Program-made: the position numbers and the translations under genes
NCBI GenBank assembly: GCA_003244045.1
Contig: QHBU01000070.1
Span: 1-38,009 of the forward strand
Source of the DNA: Candidatus Aeolococcus gillhamiae
GTDB taxonomy: Bacteria; Chloroflexota; Dormibacteria; Aeolococcales; Aeolococcaceae
DNA length: 38,009 nucleotides
Direction: 5' to 3'
In this document: positions 16,946-25,694 of the stretch, piece by piece
How positions within the stretch are numbered: position 1 is the stretch's first letter
Layout: every line of letters starts with the position of its first letter
The notes under the pieces: model-generated
Seen by the model: the letters and a program-made list of their open reading frames with translations, nothing else
What the model was told of the DNA's origin: nothing
Databases searched by the model: none

Positions 16946-17224
16946 TCAGCGGCCGCCGGCCACGGCGGGAACGATGGAGAGCTCGTCGCGTTCACCGACG
17001 GGCGTCTCGAGCCCCTGGCTGAAGCGGATGTCGGAGTCGTTGACGTAGATATTGATGAACTGACGGAGCTTCCCCTCCGCATCGTAGAGACGGTCATGGA
17101 AGCCCGGGTAGCGCTGCTCGAGATCGCCGAGCGCGTCGGACACCGTGGCGCCCTCGACGGTCACCTCGGCGCCGCCACCGGTGAGGCGGCGCAGCGGGCC
17201 GGGAACGCGAACTCGCACAGGCAT
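16946..17224 (-). CDS. MoaD/ThiS/CysO-like ubiquitin-fold protein
   Basis: A 92 aa beta-grasp protein. The family pattern is clear: VRVRVPGPLRRLTGG, the segment TVSDALGDLEQRYPG, then FINIYVNDSDIRF, and ends DELSIVPAVAGG. Carriers of this family are thiocarboxylated at a terminal Gly-Gly and pass sulfur to molybdopterin, thiazole or cysteine synthesis. Here one Arg follows the Gly-Gly (AGGR, then stop), so it would need trimming unless it works another way. It starts 6 nt after a TATACT box and stands just upstream of mnmA. A link to tRNA thiolation is likely by context, not proven. Confidence 0.85.
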   Translation of the reverse strand: MPVRVRVPGPLRRLTGGGAEVTVEGATVSDALGDLEQRYPGFHDRLYDAEGKLRQFINIYVNDSDIRFSQGLETPVGERDELSIVPAVAGGR

Positions 17225-17230
17225 GCGCGG

Positions 17231-17236
17231 AGTATA
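17231..17236 (-). promoter_or_regulatory. Near-leaderless -10 box for the MoaD-like/mnmA operon
   Basis: TATACT on the minus strand ends 6 nt before the ATG at 17224; five of six match the -10 consensus. No -35 match. Confidence 0.5.
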
Positions 17237-17277
17237 CGGGTGGTTCGACGGCGCCCTCGTGTCGCATCCTCCGCCCA

Positions 17278-17347
17278 GGCGAATTCATTTCGCCGGAGCT
17301 GAGGCCGCTACATAGGGGTGCCCGTGGGGGAGCAGAGTTCCCCCTCG
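17278..17347 (-). repeat. Paired-hairpin intergenic element, copy 2
   Basis: Reading the minus strand: hairpin A (17323-17347) has a 9 bp stem with one mismatch and loop ACTCTGC. Hairpin B (17278-17294) has a perfect 6 bp stem GGCGAA/TTCGCC with loop ATGAA. It lies between the Nudix stop and the MoaD-like promoter. The copy at 35559-35631 has the same order, the same loop in B, a changed but still paired stem, and shared flanks (CAGCTCCGG just before B, GGGCACCCC after A). Confidence 0.7.
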
Positions 17348-17352
17348 CCCGG

Positions 17353-18060
17353 TCAGTGCGCCGGCGGAAGCTCGACGACCAGCGGCGAGCGCTCGGCTCG
17401 CTTGGCGGCCCCACCGACGAGGTCGTCGAAGACCAGCTGTGACCACGATTCCATGCTCAGGTAGTGGCGGCGCATCGCCGCCAGCGTGAGGTTCTCCCCC
17501 TCCAGCTTGTCGAGCTCGCGGACCGCAGTGGTCGCCACCGCCGGCTCGACCAGGAACACCAGGCCGAGGTGCACCTGTGACACTGGCGTCGAGTCGTCGT
17601 TGAGCATGGCCACCAGGCTCGCGGTGGCCGGCGACGAGCACACCACCTCCTCCGCCCACTCGCGCTGGAGCCCGCCGACGAGCGGGTCGCCGCCGGCGCC
17701 GTCGCCGGGATTGACGTGGCCACCGACCCCCAGCGAGTAGAGATGGTGGAGGCGACGCTCGCTGGAGCGGCGCAGCCGCCTGGTCAGCAGGTAGGTGCCG
17801 TCCAGGGGATGGTGCACCACGCAGTAGGGGATGATCTGCTGCATCGAGGGGTCGTCCTCGACCGCATGACGGGGCCGGTACTCCGAGGCCGCCCGGATGG
17901 TTCGCAGCACCCGCTCGAGCCCGACCGTGACCAGGCCATGCCAGGCACCGTCGGGGAAGATCGTGGTGCGCGGCACACAGAGGACATCCTCGCCATCGAA
18001 GGGCACGGTTCGCCGCCGCCGTTGCGTCGCGATGCTGTTGGCCGCGGTGGCGTCGGTCAT
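17353..18060 (-). CDS. Nudix-fold hydrolase-like protein
   Basis: A 235 aa protein with a Nudix box whose C-terminal half is clear (LQREWAEEVVC, the R-E-x-x-E-E part, near residue 140) and whose N-terminal half is stretched (GVGGHVNPGDGAGGDPL). It is close to a family of predicted phosphohydrolases, some phage-encoded, that share the HPLDGTYLLTRR region. Nudix enzymes cleave nucleoside diphosphates linked to another moiety; the substrate here is unknown. The ATG at 18060 has a GAGG ribosome site. The gene is divergent from fpg across 71 bp. Its stop is followed by the paired-hairpin element. Confidence 0.8.
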   Translation of the reverse strand: MTDATAANSIATQRRRRTVPFDGEDVLCVPRTTIFPDGAWHGLVTVGLERVLRTIRAASEYRPRHAVEDDPSMQQIIPYCVVHHPLDGTYLLTRRLRRSSERRLHHLYSLGVGGHVNPGDGAGGDPLVGGLQREWAEEVVCSSPATASLVAMLNDDSTPVSQVHLGLVFLVEPAVATTAVRELDKLEGENLTLAAMRRHYLSMESWSQLVFDDLVGGAAKRAERSPLVVELPPAH

Positions 18061-18078
18061 CGACCTCAAGGTCGTGGA

Positions 18079-18084
18079 ATTCTA
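18079..18084 (-). promoter_or_regulatory. Possible -10 box for the Nudix gene
   Basis: TAGAAT on the minus strand, 18 nt before the ATG, giving a short leader that includes the GAGG ribosome site. No convincing -35. Confidence 0.3.
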
Positions 18085-18131
18085 CGTTTTGTCCACTGCG
18101 ATGCTGGGACGGGCTGCGCCACTATTGGGCC

Positions 18132-18989
18132 ATGCCCGAGCTTCCCGAGGTCACCGCCCTGTCCGCCGGGCTCACCGAGCGGATGCGTGGACAGACCATC
18201 ATCGCCGTCCGGCTGCGCTCGATCGGCGCGCTCAAGACCTACGACCCTCGTCTCCAAGCACTGGTGGGCCATACCGTCGACGGCTGGGACCGGCACGGCA
18301 AGTTCCTGGACATGACCGCGGGCGAACTGCACCTGGTGGTGCACCTTGCGCGCGCCGGATGGATCCGCTGGCGGGACCGGCTCAACGAGGCGAAGTCGAC
18401 CCTGCGTGGTCCTCTCGCCCTCCAGCTCGAGCTCGCCGGCGGCTGCGGCATCGACATCACCGAACAGGGAACCGAGCACCGCTTGGCCGTGTACGTGGTC
18501 CGCGCCGCCGCTGACGTGCCGGGGATCGCCCGGCTGGGGGTTGATGTGCTCGACGACGCCCTGTCCGCGGCGCGGCTCGGTGAGCTGCTGCAGCAGCGCC
18601 GCGGCCAGCTGAAGACGGTGCTCGCCGACCAGTCGCTGATCGCCGGCGTCGGCAACGCCTACTCGGACGAGATCCTCCATGCGGCCCGACTCTCGCCCTT
18701 TCGGCAGGCGAGCGCGCTCAGCGAGGAGGAGACGATGCGCCTGCACGCCGCCCTGCGCAGCGTCATGAGCGGGGCGGTGGAGCGCGCCCGCGGGGTCGAG
18801 ATCGCCGACCTCAAGCCGGACAAGAAGCAGCACCTCGCCGTCCACGGGCGCACCGGTGACCCCTGCCCCGTGTGCGGTGACACCATCCGTGAGGTGTCGC
18901 TATCGACGCGCTCGTTCCAGTACTGCCCGACCTGCCAGACCGGCGGACGCGTTCTCGCCGATCGCCGGCTCAGCCGGCTGCTGCGCTGA
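18132..18989 (+). CDS. mutM: Fpg/Nei family DNA glycosylase-AP lyase
   Basis: It removes oxidised bases (8-oxoG, FapyG or oxidised pyrimidines) and nicks the abasic site. The 285 aa protein starts MPELPEV with the catalytic N-terminal proline. It has the conserved lysine region RHGKFLDM (about residues 54-61), the helix-two-turn-helix LADQSLIAGVGNAYSDEI (about 160-177), and a C-terminal zinc finger of two Cys pairs (CPVC and CPTC) ending RRLSRLLR. The 'EVTALSAGLTERM' opening is of the actinobacterial Fpg/Nei type, so the exact substrate (Fpg or Nei) is open. It opens a plus-strand group with the two genes below. Confidence 0.92.
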   Translation: MPELPEVTALSAGLTERMRGQTIIAVRLRSIGALKTYDPRLQALVGHTVDGWDRHGKFLDMTAGELHLVVHLARAGWIRWRDRLNEAKSTLRGPLALQLELAGGCGIDITEQGTEHRLAVYVVRAAADVPGIARLGVDVLDDALSAARLGELLQQRRGQLKTVLADQSLIAGVGNAYSDEILHAARLSPFRQASALSEEETMRLHAALRSVMSGAVERARGVEIADLKPDKKQHLAVHGRTGDPCPVCGDTIREVSLSTRSFQYCPTCQTGGRVLADRRLSRLLR

Positions 18990-18999
18990 TCGGGTCCGA

Positions 19000-19005
19000 T
19001 ACTGT
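19000..19005 (+). promoter_or_regulatory. Near-leaderless -10 box for the PPOX-like/menA pair
   Basis: TACTGT, 6 nt before the ATG at 19012 and 10 bp after the fpg stop. It fits the TANNNT pattern, so the pair could be read separately from fpg. Confidence 0.4.
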
Positions 19006-19011
19006 CGGGTC

Positions 19012-19458
19012 ATGAGCGCCGAAGCCGGAGGTGAGGTGGAGCGCGCGCTGTGGGCGCTGCGCGCCTATGACACGACCGCGCTCGCCACGGTCAGCGACTC
19101 CGGCCCTCACGTCGCCGGAGTGTTCTTCGCGCCCGAGGTGGAGGACGGTCGCATCCAGCTTGTGCTGGCCGTGCTCGACGGGTCCCGCAAGGCCAGCGAC
19201 ATCGCGCTGGACCCGCGTGTCGCGTTCATGTGCTCGCCCGGCAACCCGTCACGCTGGATCCAGGGTTGGGGGTCCGCCAACCGAGCCGACGTCGACGACT
19301 CGGGGCGCCTCGAACTGTTCCGCCGCCTCCTTGCGCACGCGCCCGGCGCCAAGCAGTTCGTCGACAACCTGCCGGTTCATCCCTTCATCGTCGCAGTGCG
19401 CGAGCTGAAGGTCGTCGAGGTCCTCGGCAAGCCGCCGCTGCTCCTGACGTTCGACTGA
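19012..19458 (+). CDS. Pyridoxamine 5'-phosphate oxidase-like split-barrel protein
   Basis: A 148 aa protein of the PNPOx-like FMN/F420-binding split-barrel superfamily. This is seen in the opening ALWALRAYDTTALATVSDSG and the second strand pattern HVAGVFFAP. Next come the SRKASDIALDPRVAFMC and SRWIQGWGSANRAD segments, the usual order of cofactor-contacting strands. Members range from pyridoxamine oxidases to F420-dependent reductases and heme-degrading enzymes; sequence alone does not choose. The stop overlaps the menA ATG (TGATG), so it is translated with menA. Confidence 0.82.
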   Translation: MSAEAGGEVERALWALRAYDTTALATVSDSGPHVAGVFFAPEVEDGRIQLVLAVLDGSRKASDIALDPRVAFMCSPGNPSRWIQGWGSANRADVDDSGRLELFRRLLAHAPGAKQFVDNLPVHPFIVAVRELKVVEVLGKPPLLLTFD

Positions 19459-20378
19459 TGGCGGCCCGCGCGACCGCCAGACCCGGCGCGGTGACGGTGC
19501 TCTGGGAGAGTGTCCGGCCCCGGTCGCTGACGGTCGCCGCGGTCAGCTCGGTCGTCGGCACCGCCGCTTTGGCGCCGCAGCGCGCCGTGCAGCCGCTCAT
19601 CGCCGCCGGCTGCCTGGTTCTCGCGCTGCTGCTGCAGGCCGCCACCAACGTGCTCAACGACGCGGAGGACGCGCTCACCGGCGCCGACGACTACACGGGC
19701 GCGGGAGCGTCGCTGGCGATGCGCCGCCAGTGGATCAACCCGGCCCAGGCCCGGCTCATCGCCGCCGGCCTCTTCGCCGCCGCGGCCATCCTCGGAGTGA
19801 GCATCGCGCTGGCCGTGCACCGCCCCGCGCTGCTGCTGCTCGGCCTGGCGGCCCTGGTGGTCGGCTGGGCGTACACCGCGCCTCCGCTGCGCCTCGCCTA
19901 CCGGCCGCTCGGCGAGGCGGCGTCCGCGCTGCCGATGGGCCTGGGCATCGTGTGGGGGACGGCAGCGGCCCAGACGGCCGCCGTGCCATCCTCGGTGTGG
20001 TGGGCGGCGGCTGCGCTGGCCCTGCTCACCGCCGCCATCCTGCACGCCAACAACGCGCGCGACCGCAGCCACGACGCCAGCGTCGGCAAGCACACGCTGG
20101 CGACGCGGGTGTCGATGGACGCCGTCGTCCTCGAGTTCCGCCTCCTGGTCGGCGGCGCCGCCGTGGTGCTGGCCGTGGCCCTGGCGACGCGGGGCATCCC
20201 CCTGTGGTGCCTCGGCGCGGTGCTGCCGGCGGTCATGGCGCTGCTCCTGGCGGCGCGAGCGCGCCGCGACCTCGATGCCATGGGCTGGACGCGCCTGCTC
20301 ATCGGCTGCGTCCAGCTCCACATGCTCACCGGCATCACCCTGGCCGCCGGGTTCGTGCTCAGCGCGATTCGGTGGTGA
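19458..20378 (+). CDS. menA: 1,4-dihydroxy-2-naphthoate prenyltransferase (MenA-like UbiA family)
   Basis: It attaches the polyprenyl chain to DHNA in menaquinone synthesis, in the membrane. The 306 aa protein has about eight to nine helices and the two Asp-rich Mg-diphosphate motifs: NVLNDAEDALTGADD (64-78) and NNARDRSHDASVGKHTLA (about 197-214). The second motif is typical of MenA rather than UbiA. The gene is coupled to the PPOX-like gene and its 3' end overlaps that of aroA on the other strand by 20 bp. Menaquinone would be the quinone of any respiratory complex here. Confidence 0.9.
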   Translation: MAARATARPGAVTVLWESVRPRSLTVAAVSSVVGTAALAPQRAVQPLIAAGCLVLALLLQAATNVLNDAEDALTGADDYTGAGASLAMRRQWINPAQARLIAAGLFAAAAILGVSIALAVHRPALLLLGLAALVVGWAYTAPPLRLAYRPLGEAASALPMGLGIVWGTAAAQTAAVPSSVWWAAAALALLTAAILHANNARDRSHDASVGKHTLATRVSMDAVVLEFRLLVGGAAVVLAVALATRGIPLWCLGAVLPAVMALLLAARARRDLDAMGWTRLLIGCVQLHMLTGITLAAGFVLSAIRW

Positions 20379-21666
20379 GCGCACCCAGGTCGTCGAAGAA
20401 GCCCGGATAGGACACGGCCACGGTGTCGGCTCCGACGATGACGCAGTCACCAGCGCTTGGATCCGTGAGGGCGGCGGCGATCGCCCACGCCATCGCCAGG
20501 CGGTGGTCACCGGCGGCGTCGAGGCGGGCCGGGCGGAGCTGGGCGGGGCCGTCAATGACCAGTCCATCGGCCGTCTCCTCAGCGGCTACCCCGAGCGAGC
20601 GCAGCCCGGCGACCAGCGCAGCGATGCGGTCGGTCTCCTTGTGGCGCAGCTCGCCCGCGCCGCGGAATTGGGTGCGCCCCTCCGCCTGGGTGGCCACCAC
20701 TGCGATGGCAGGCAGCTCGTCGATGCAGCGGGGAACCATCGCCGGCTCGACGGTCACGCCGTGGAGTGGCGCCGCAGTGACGATCACCGTGCCCTGTGGC
20801 TCGACCTCGGCTGCGGGTGGCCCCTCCTCCACCTCGACGCGCGCGCCCATCTCCTCGAGCACCTCGAGGATGCCGGTGCGTCCGGGGTTGAGGCCGACTC
20901 CCGGGCAGCGCACCGTGGAGCCGATGCGGGCCGCCGCCAGCGCCATGAAGAAGGCCGCGCAGCTGATGTCACCGGGCACGCGCAGCCCGAACGGATCGAG
21001 CCGCGCGGGGCGCAAGGTGATCGACTCGCCGTCGGCGCTGAGGTCGGCTCCGCAGGCGCGCAGCAGCCGCTCCGTGTGATCGCGGGTCGGCACCGGCTCG
21101 TGCACCACCGTGGTGCCCTGCGCGCTCAACCCGGCGAGCAGGATGGCGGACTTCACCTGGGCACTGGCCACCTCCAGATGGTGCTCGAGCCCCTGCGGCG
21201 TGGCAGTGCCCTGCACCAGCAGCGGTGCATGCCCGTCGTCGGTGCGCAGCTGCGCGCCCATCGCGCGGAGCGGCACGGCGACGCGCTCCATCGGCCGGCG
21301 TTGCAACGACGCGTCGCCGGTCAGCGTGGCCACGGCCTCGTGGGCGGCGAGGACGCCAGCCATGAGCCGCATCGTGGTGCCCGAGTTGGCGCAGTCGAGC
21401 GGCCGCGCGGGGCTGCGCAGGCTCACCCCCGCGCCGGCGCCGTCGAGGGAGACGCGACCGTCGCCGAACGGGCGCACCGACCCGCCACAGTCCTGGAGCA
21501 CGCGGGCGGTGGCTGCAACGTCGGCGGCGGGCGACACGTTGCCGACATAGCTGCGCCCGCGGATCAGCGCCCCGAGGATCAGGGCTCGGTGGCTGATCGA
21601 CTTGTCGCCGGGAACGGTCACCTCGCCGTCGACCCTGTCCGCACCGGCGATTCGCCGCTCGCTCAT
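20359..21666 (-). CDS. aroA: 3-phosphoshikimate 1-carboxyvinyltransferase (EPSP synthase)
   Basis: It condenses shikimate-3-phosphate with PEP, in the sixth shikimate step. The 435 aa protein has VPGDKSISHRALILGAL (about residues 16-32), LDCANSGTTMRLMAG with the LxxGNxGT-type loop, the QVKSAILLAGL segment and the catalytic-region DHTERLLR. The C-terminal half has RHKETDRI and GDHRLAMAWA. The ATG at 21666 was chosen over the longer frame because it follows trpA by 4 bp. It is the last gene of the aromatic operon and overlaps the menA 3' end. Confidence 0.95.
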   Translation of the reverse strand: MSERRIAGADRVDGEVTVPGDKSISHRALILGALIRGRSYVGNVSPAADVAATARVLQDCGGSVRPFGDGRVSLDGAGAGVSLRSPARPLDCANSGTTMRLMAGVLAAHEAVATLTGDASLQRRPMERVAVPLRAMGAQLRTDDGHAPLLVQGTATPQGLEHHLEVASAQVKSAILLAGLSAQGTTVVHEPVPTRDHTERLLRACGADLSADGESITLRPARLDPFGLRVPGDISCAAFFMALAAARIGSTVRCPGVGLNPGRTGILEVLEEMGARVEVEEGPPAAEVEPQGTVIVTAAPLHGVTVEPAMVPRCIDELPAIAVVATQAEGRTQFRGAGELRHKETDRIAALVAGLRSLGVAAEETADGLVIDGPAQLRPARLDAAGDHRLAMAWAIAAALTDPSAGDCVIVGADTVAVSYPGFFDDLGALTTESR

Positions 21667-21670
21667 GTGC

Positions 21671-22451
21671 TCACGCGGCGTGCAGCATGCCGTGCAGGAA
21701 CATGGAGGCTGCGGCGGCGCCGTCGTCGGGGTGGCTGGACATGGCGTCGAGCAGCGCCGATCCCACCACCGCCGCCTCGCACCGACCGCGCAGGGCGACC
21801 AGGTGTTCATGCCGACTCAGGCCAAAACCGATGGCCCGCGGCAGGGGCGTGGAAGCTCGTACCCGATCGAGCAGGTCGAAGGCCTCGGCGGCGATCTCGG
21901 CGCGCGCCCCGGTGGTGCCGACCACACCCACGCAGTAGATGAAGCCCGCCGCGTTGTGGCAGGCGAGCTCGATGCGCTCGGTCGGCGTGGTCGGCGCCAC
22001 CATCGGGATCAGGGCAAGGCCGTGCGCCGCACCGGCGTCGCGGAGATCCGAGGCCTCGCCGGCGGGGAGGTCGGGGACGATGATCCCGTCGGCCCCCGCG
22101 GCCGCGGCGTCGGCGCAGAAGGGGTCCAGGCCGTGGCTCAGCACCGGGTTGACGTAGGTCATCAGCGCCAGCGGGAGGGTGACGCCGGCCGCCCGTGCCG
22201 TGGCCACCTGCTCGATCGCCAGCCCCATGGTCATGCCGTTGCGCAGGGCCTGCCAGCCGGCGCGCTGCACGCTGGGGCCGTCGGCGAGCGGGTCGCTGAA
22301 GGGAATGCCGATCTCGACGGCGGCGCAGCCGGCGTCCTGCGCGGCGCGAAGCACCGCCACGGTGTCGTCTCTGCGCGGGTATCCGGCGGTGACATACGGC
22401 ACCAGTGCCGGCAGGCCGCCGGCGTGGTCGCGCAGGGCGACGGTCAGTCGC

Positions 22452-22465
<14 letters not shown>
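21671..22465 (-). CDS. trpA: Tryptophan synthase alpha subunit
   Basis: It cleaves indole-3-glycerol phosphate to indole and glyceraldehyde-3-phosphate. The 264 aa protein has VPYVTAGYP, then the catalytic glutamate in [16 protein letters not shown] (about residues 49-64), and the aspartate region GIIVPDLP. The phosphate-binding ends are GVVGTTGAR and AIGFGLS. The start is either 22465 or an in-frame ATG at 22477; I chose 22465. Both lie inside the end of trpB, so the two genes overlap by 14 or 26 bp, which fits translational coupling of the alpha-beta complex. Confidence 0.94.
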
Positions 22466-23638
<1,173 letters not shown>

Positions 23639-23642
<4 letters not shown>

Positions 23643-24268
23643 CGCGGCACCGCGGCGGCGCGAGCCGCGCGGACATAGGCAACGACGCGCGCGGGATCCT
23701 TCACCCCCAGGCTCGTCTCCAATCCGCTGGAGGCGTCCACACCCTGTGGCTGGACGGCTTCAATGGCAGCGGCGACGTTGTCGGCGGAGAGCCCGCCGGC
23801 CAGGATCACTCGGCGGTGCCGAGAGATGGCCGCCGCCGTGACCTCGTCGACACGCGTGCCTGTGCCGCCGGGTAGCCCGTCCGCACTGGAGGGCGCGGCG
23901 TCGAGCAGCACCAGGCAGTCCGGCCACCATTGTTCGGTGAGCGCAGCCACAGCGTCGACAACGTTGATGGCGCGGATCACCGGCACAGCGGTCCGCTCAA
24001 TAGTCGACGACGCCACCCTGCCGTGCATCTGCACGGCTGCGAGCCGGTAGCGGGCCGCCGCCTCCTCGCACTGCGCGGGCGTGGCGTCGAGCATCACGCC
24101 GACGAGGTCGGCGCGTCCGCGCACCGCGTCGACGACCGCCCGCGCAGCGGCGTCGTCGACATGGCGCGGGCTAGCGGCCACCAGCACCAGGCCGAGCCAG
24201 TCCGCCCCCGCCTCGATGGCCGCATCGGCGATCTCCGGGGTGCGAACGCCGCACACCTTGACGATCAC
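23639..24268 (-). CDS. trpF: Phosphoribosylanthranilate isomerase
   Basis: It converts phosphoribosylanthranilate to CdRP. The 209 aa TIM barrel has the catalytic cysteine near the start ([17 protein letters not shown]), the [10 protein letters not shown] region, the aspartate in [11 protein letters not shown] (about residue 128), and [10 protein letters not shown]. The end GVDASSGLE is the phosphate-binding signature. The GTG overlaps the trpC stop. The expected upstream step, TrpD, is not in the operon. Confidence 0.95.
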
Positions 24269-25068
24269 GACGGGTGCCCGGCCGCAGCGCCCTCGGCGGC
24301 GGCGACCATCTCGGTGAGCAGCTCGCCCGGCCTCTCTGCTCGCATGAGCGCCTCCCCCACCAGCACGGCGTCCGCGCCCTCAGCGACCAGGCGGGCGACG
24401 TCCGCCGGTTGCCGCACGCCTGACTCGGCGACGATGACCGTGCCCGACGGCACGCGTGCCCGCAGGCGCGCGAACGTGCGCAGGTCGGTGGTGAGGGTGC
24501 GCAGGTCGCGGTTGTTGATGCCGATGCATTGCGCGCCGGCGCCGACGGCGCGGTCGAGATCCGAGTCCGTGTGCACCTCGACGAGCGCTGCCGCGCCGCA
24601 CCGTCGCGCGGCGTCGATCGCGTCGTCGAGGCCGGGGTCGTCGAACACCGCAGCGATCAGGAGCACCCAGTCGGCGCCGGCGACGCGCGCCTCGGCGATC
24701 TGCACGGGCGACACCACGAAGTCCTTGCGCAGCACCGGGATCTCCACTGCCGCACGCACGGCCACGAGATCGGTCAACGAGCCACCGAAGTCGGGGCCAT
24801 CGGTGAGCACGGACACCGCCGCCGCGCCTGCGGCCTCGTAGGCGGCCGCCGTGGCGACCACGTCAAGGTGCCGGCGAAGCGTCCCGCCGCTTGGGGAGCG
24901 ACGCTTGAGCTCAGCGATCACCGTCCCGCCGCCGAGGATCCGTTCGATCGCCGGCGCATGCTCGAGGTTGGCGGCGTGGGCGAACATCGCCGCGCGCCCG
25001 CAATGCAGCGCCGCCGCCTCGTGGCGCTTGCGGTCGATGATCGGACCCAGCGCGCCCAGGTCGCTCAC
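24265..25068 (-). CDS. trpC: Indole-3-glycerol phosphate synthase
   Basis: It closes the indole ring from CdRP. The 267 aa TIM barrel has VIAELKRRSPSGGTLR with the catalytic lysine (about residues 50-65), the second lysine in VLRKDFVVSP, the EVHTDSDLDRA glutamate and the IGINNRDLRTL motif. The C-terminal part VAESGVRQPADV binds phosphate. The GTG at 25068 was chosen because it overlaps the trpG stop as GTGA; the longer frame upstream has no homology. Confidence 0.96.
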   Translation of the reverse strand: MSDLGALGPIIDRKRHEAAALHCGRAAMFAHAANLEHAPAIERILGGGTVIAELKRRSPSGGTLRRHLDVVATAAAYEAAGAAAVSVLTDGPDFGGSLTDLVAVRAAVEIPVLRKDFVVSPVQIAEARVAGADWVLLIAAVFDDPGLDDAIDAARRCGAAALVEVHTDSDLDRAVGAGAQCIGINNRDLRTLTTDLRTFARLRARVPSGTVIVAESGVRQPADVARLVAEGADAVLVGEALMRAERPGELLTEMVAAAEGAAAGHPS

Positions 25069-25694
25069 TGCGCGGAGGCCAGCGAGCGCGCCGCCTCGGC
25101 GCCGGCGAGGAGGTTGCCGAGCAGGGCGTGCCCGTCCGGGGTGCCGATTGACTCGGGGTGGAACTGCACTCCGTGCACGGGGTGATCGCGGTGCTGCACG
25201 CCCATCACCGTGCCGTCGGCGGTCCACGCGGTGAGCAGCAATGGCGGCGGCAGGCTCGCACGCTCAACCACCAGCGAGTGGTAGCGGGTCGCACGCAACG
25301 GGTTGGGCAGCCCGGTGAAGACACCGGTACCCGTGTGCTGGATGTTGCTGCTCTTGCCGTGCATGATCTGCGCCGCGTTCACCACCCGCCCGCCGAATGC
25401 GAGCCCGACTGCCTGGTGGCCGAGGCAGACGCCGAGCAGCGGGATGGACATCCGCGCTGCATCGCTAACCAGGTCGACGCAGATGCCAGCGTCCTCCGGG
25501 CGTCCCGGGCCGGGGGAGAGCACGATCGCCGCCGGTTCGCCGGCGAGGACGTCATCACTGCTGAGCGCGTCGTTGCGAATCACCACCACGTCAGCACCGA
25601 GCTCGGCGAGGTACTGAACCAGATTGAAGGTGAACGAGTCGTAGTTGTCCACCACGACGACGCGTCCACGGAGGTCCTCTGCGTGCGCGCTCAC
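25065..25694 (-). CDS. trpG: Anthranilate synthase glutamine amidotransferase subunit
   Basis: It supplies ammonia from glutamine to TrpE. The 209 aa class I amidotransferase has VVVDNYDSFTFNLVQYL, the oxyanion region LSPGPGRPEDAG, the nucleophile in LGVCLGHQAVG (Cys near residue 89), and the His-Glu of GVQFHPESIGT. The segment HGKSSNIQH is typical of TrpG/PabA, so PabA use in folate synthesis is possible as well. The GTG overlaps the trpE stop. Confidence 0.95.
   Translation of the reverse strand: MSAHAEDLRGRVVVVDNYDSFTFNLVQYLAELGADVVVIRNDALSSDDVLAGEPAAIVLSPGPGRPEDAGICVDLVSDAARMSIPLLGVCLGHQAVGLAFGGRVVNAAQIMHGKSSNIQHTGTGVFTGLPNPLRATRYHSLVVERASLPPPLLLTAWTADGTVMGVQHRDHPVHGVQFHPESIGTPDGHALLGNLLAGAEAARSLASAQ

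Noticed and set aside
20275-21942. A 555-codon plus-strand frame opposite aroA/trpA
   Set aside because: It mirrors the aroA gene, has shadow-like composition (His/Arg/Gly/Ala-rich), no motif, and no start context. Similar long frames at 10743-12191, 12230-13108 and 13331-14272 (opposite nuo genes) were rejected for the same reason.
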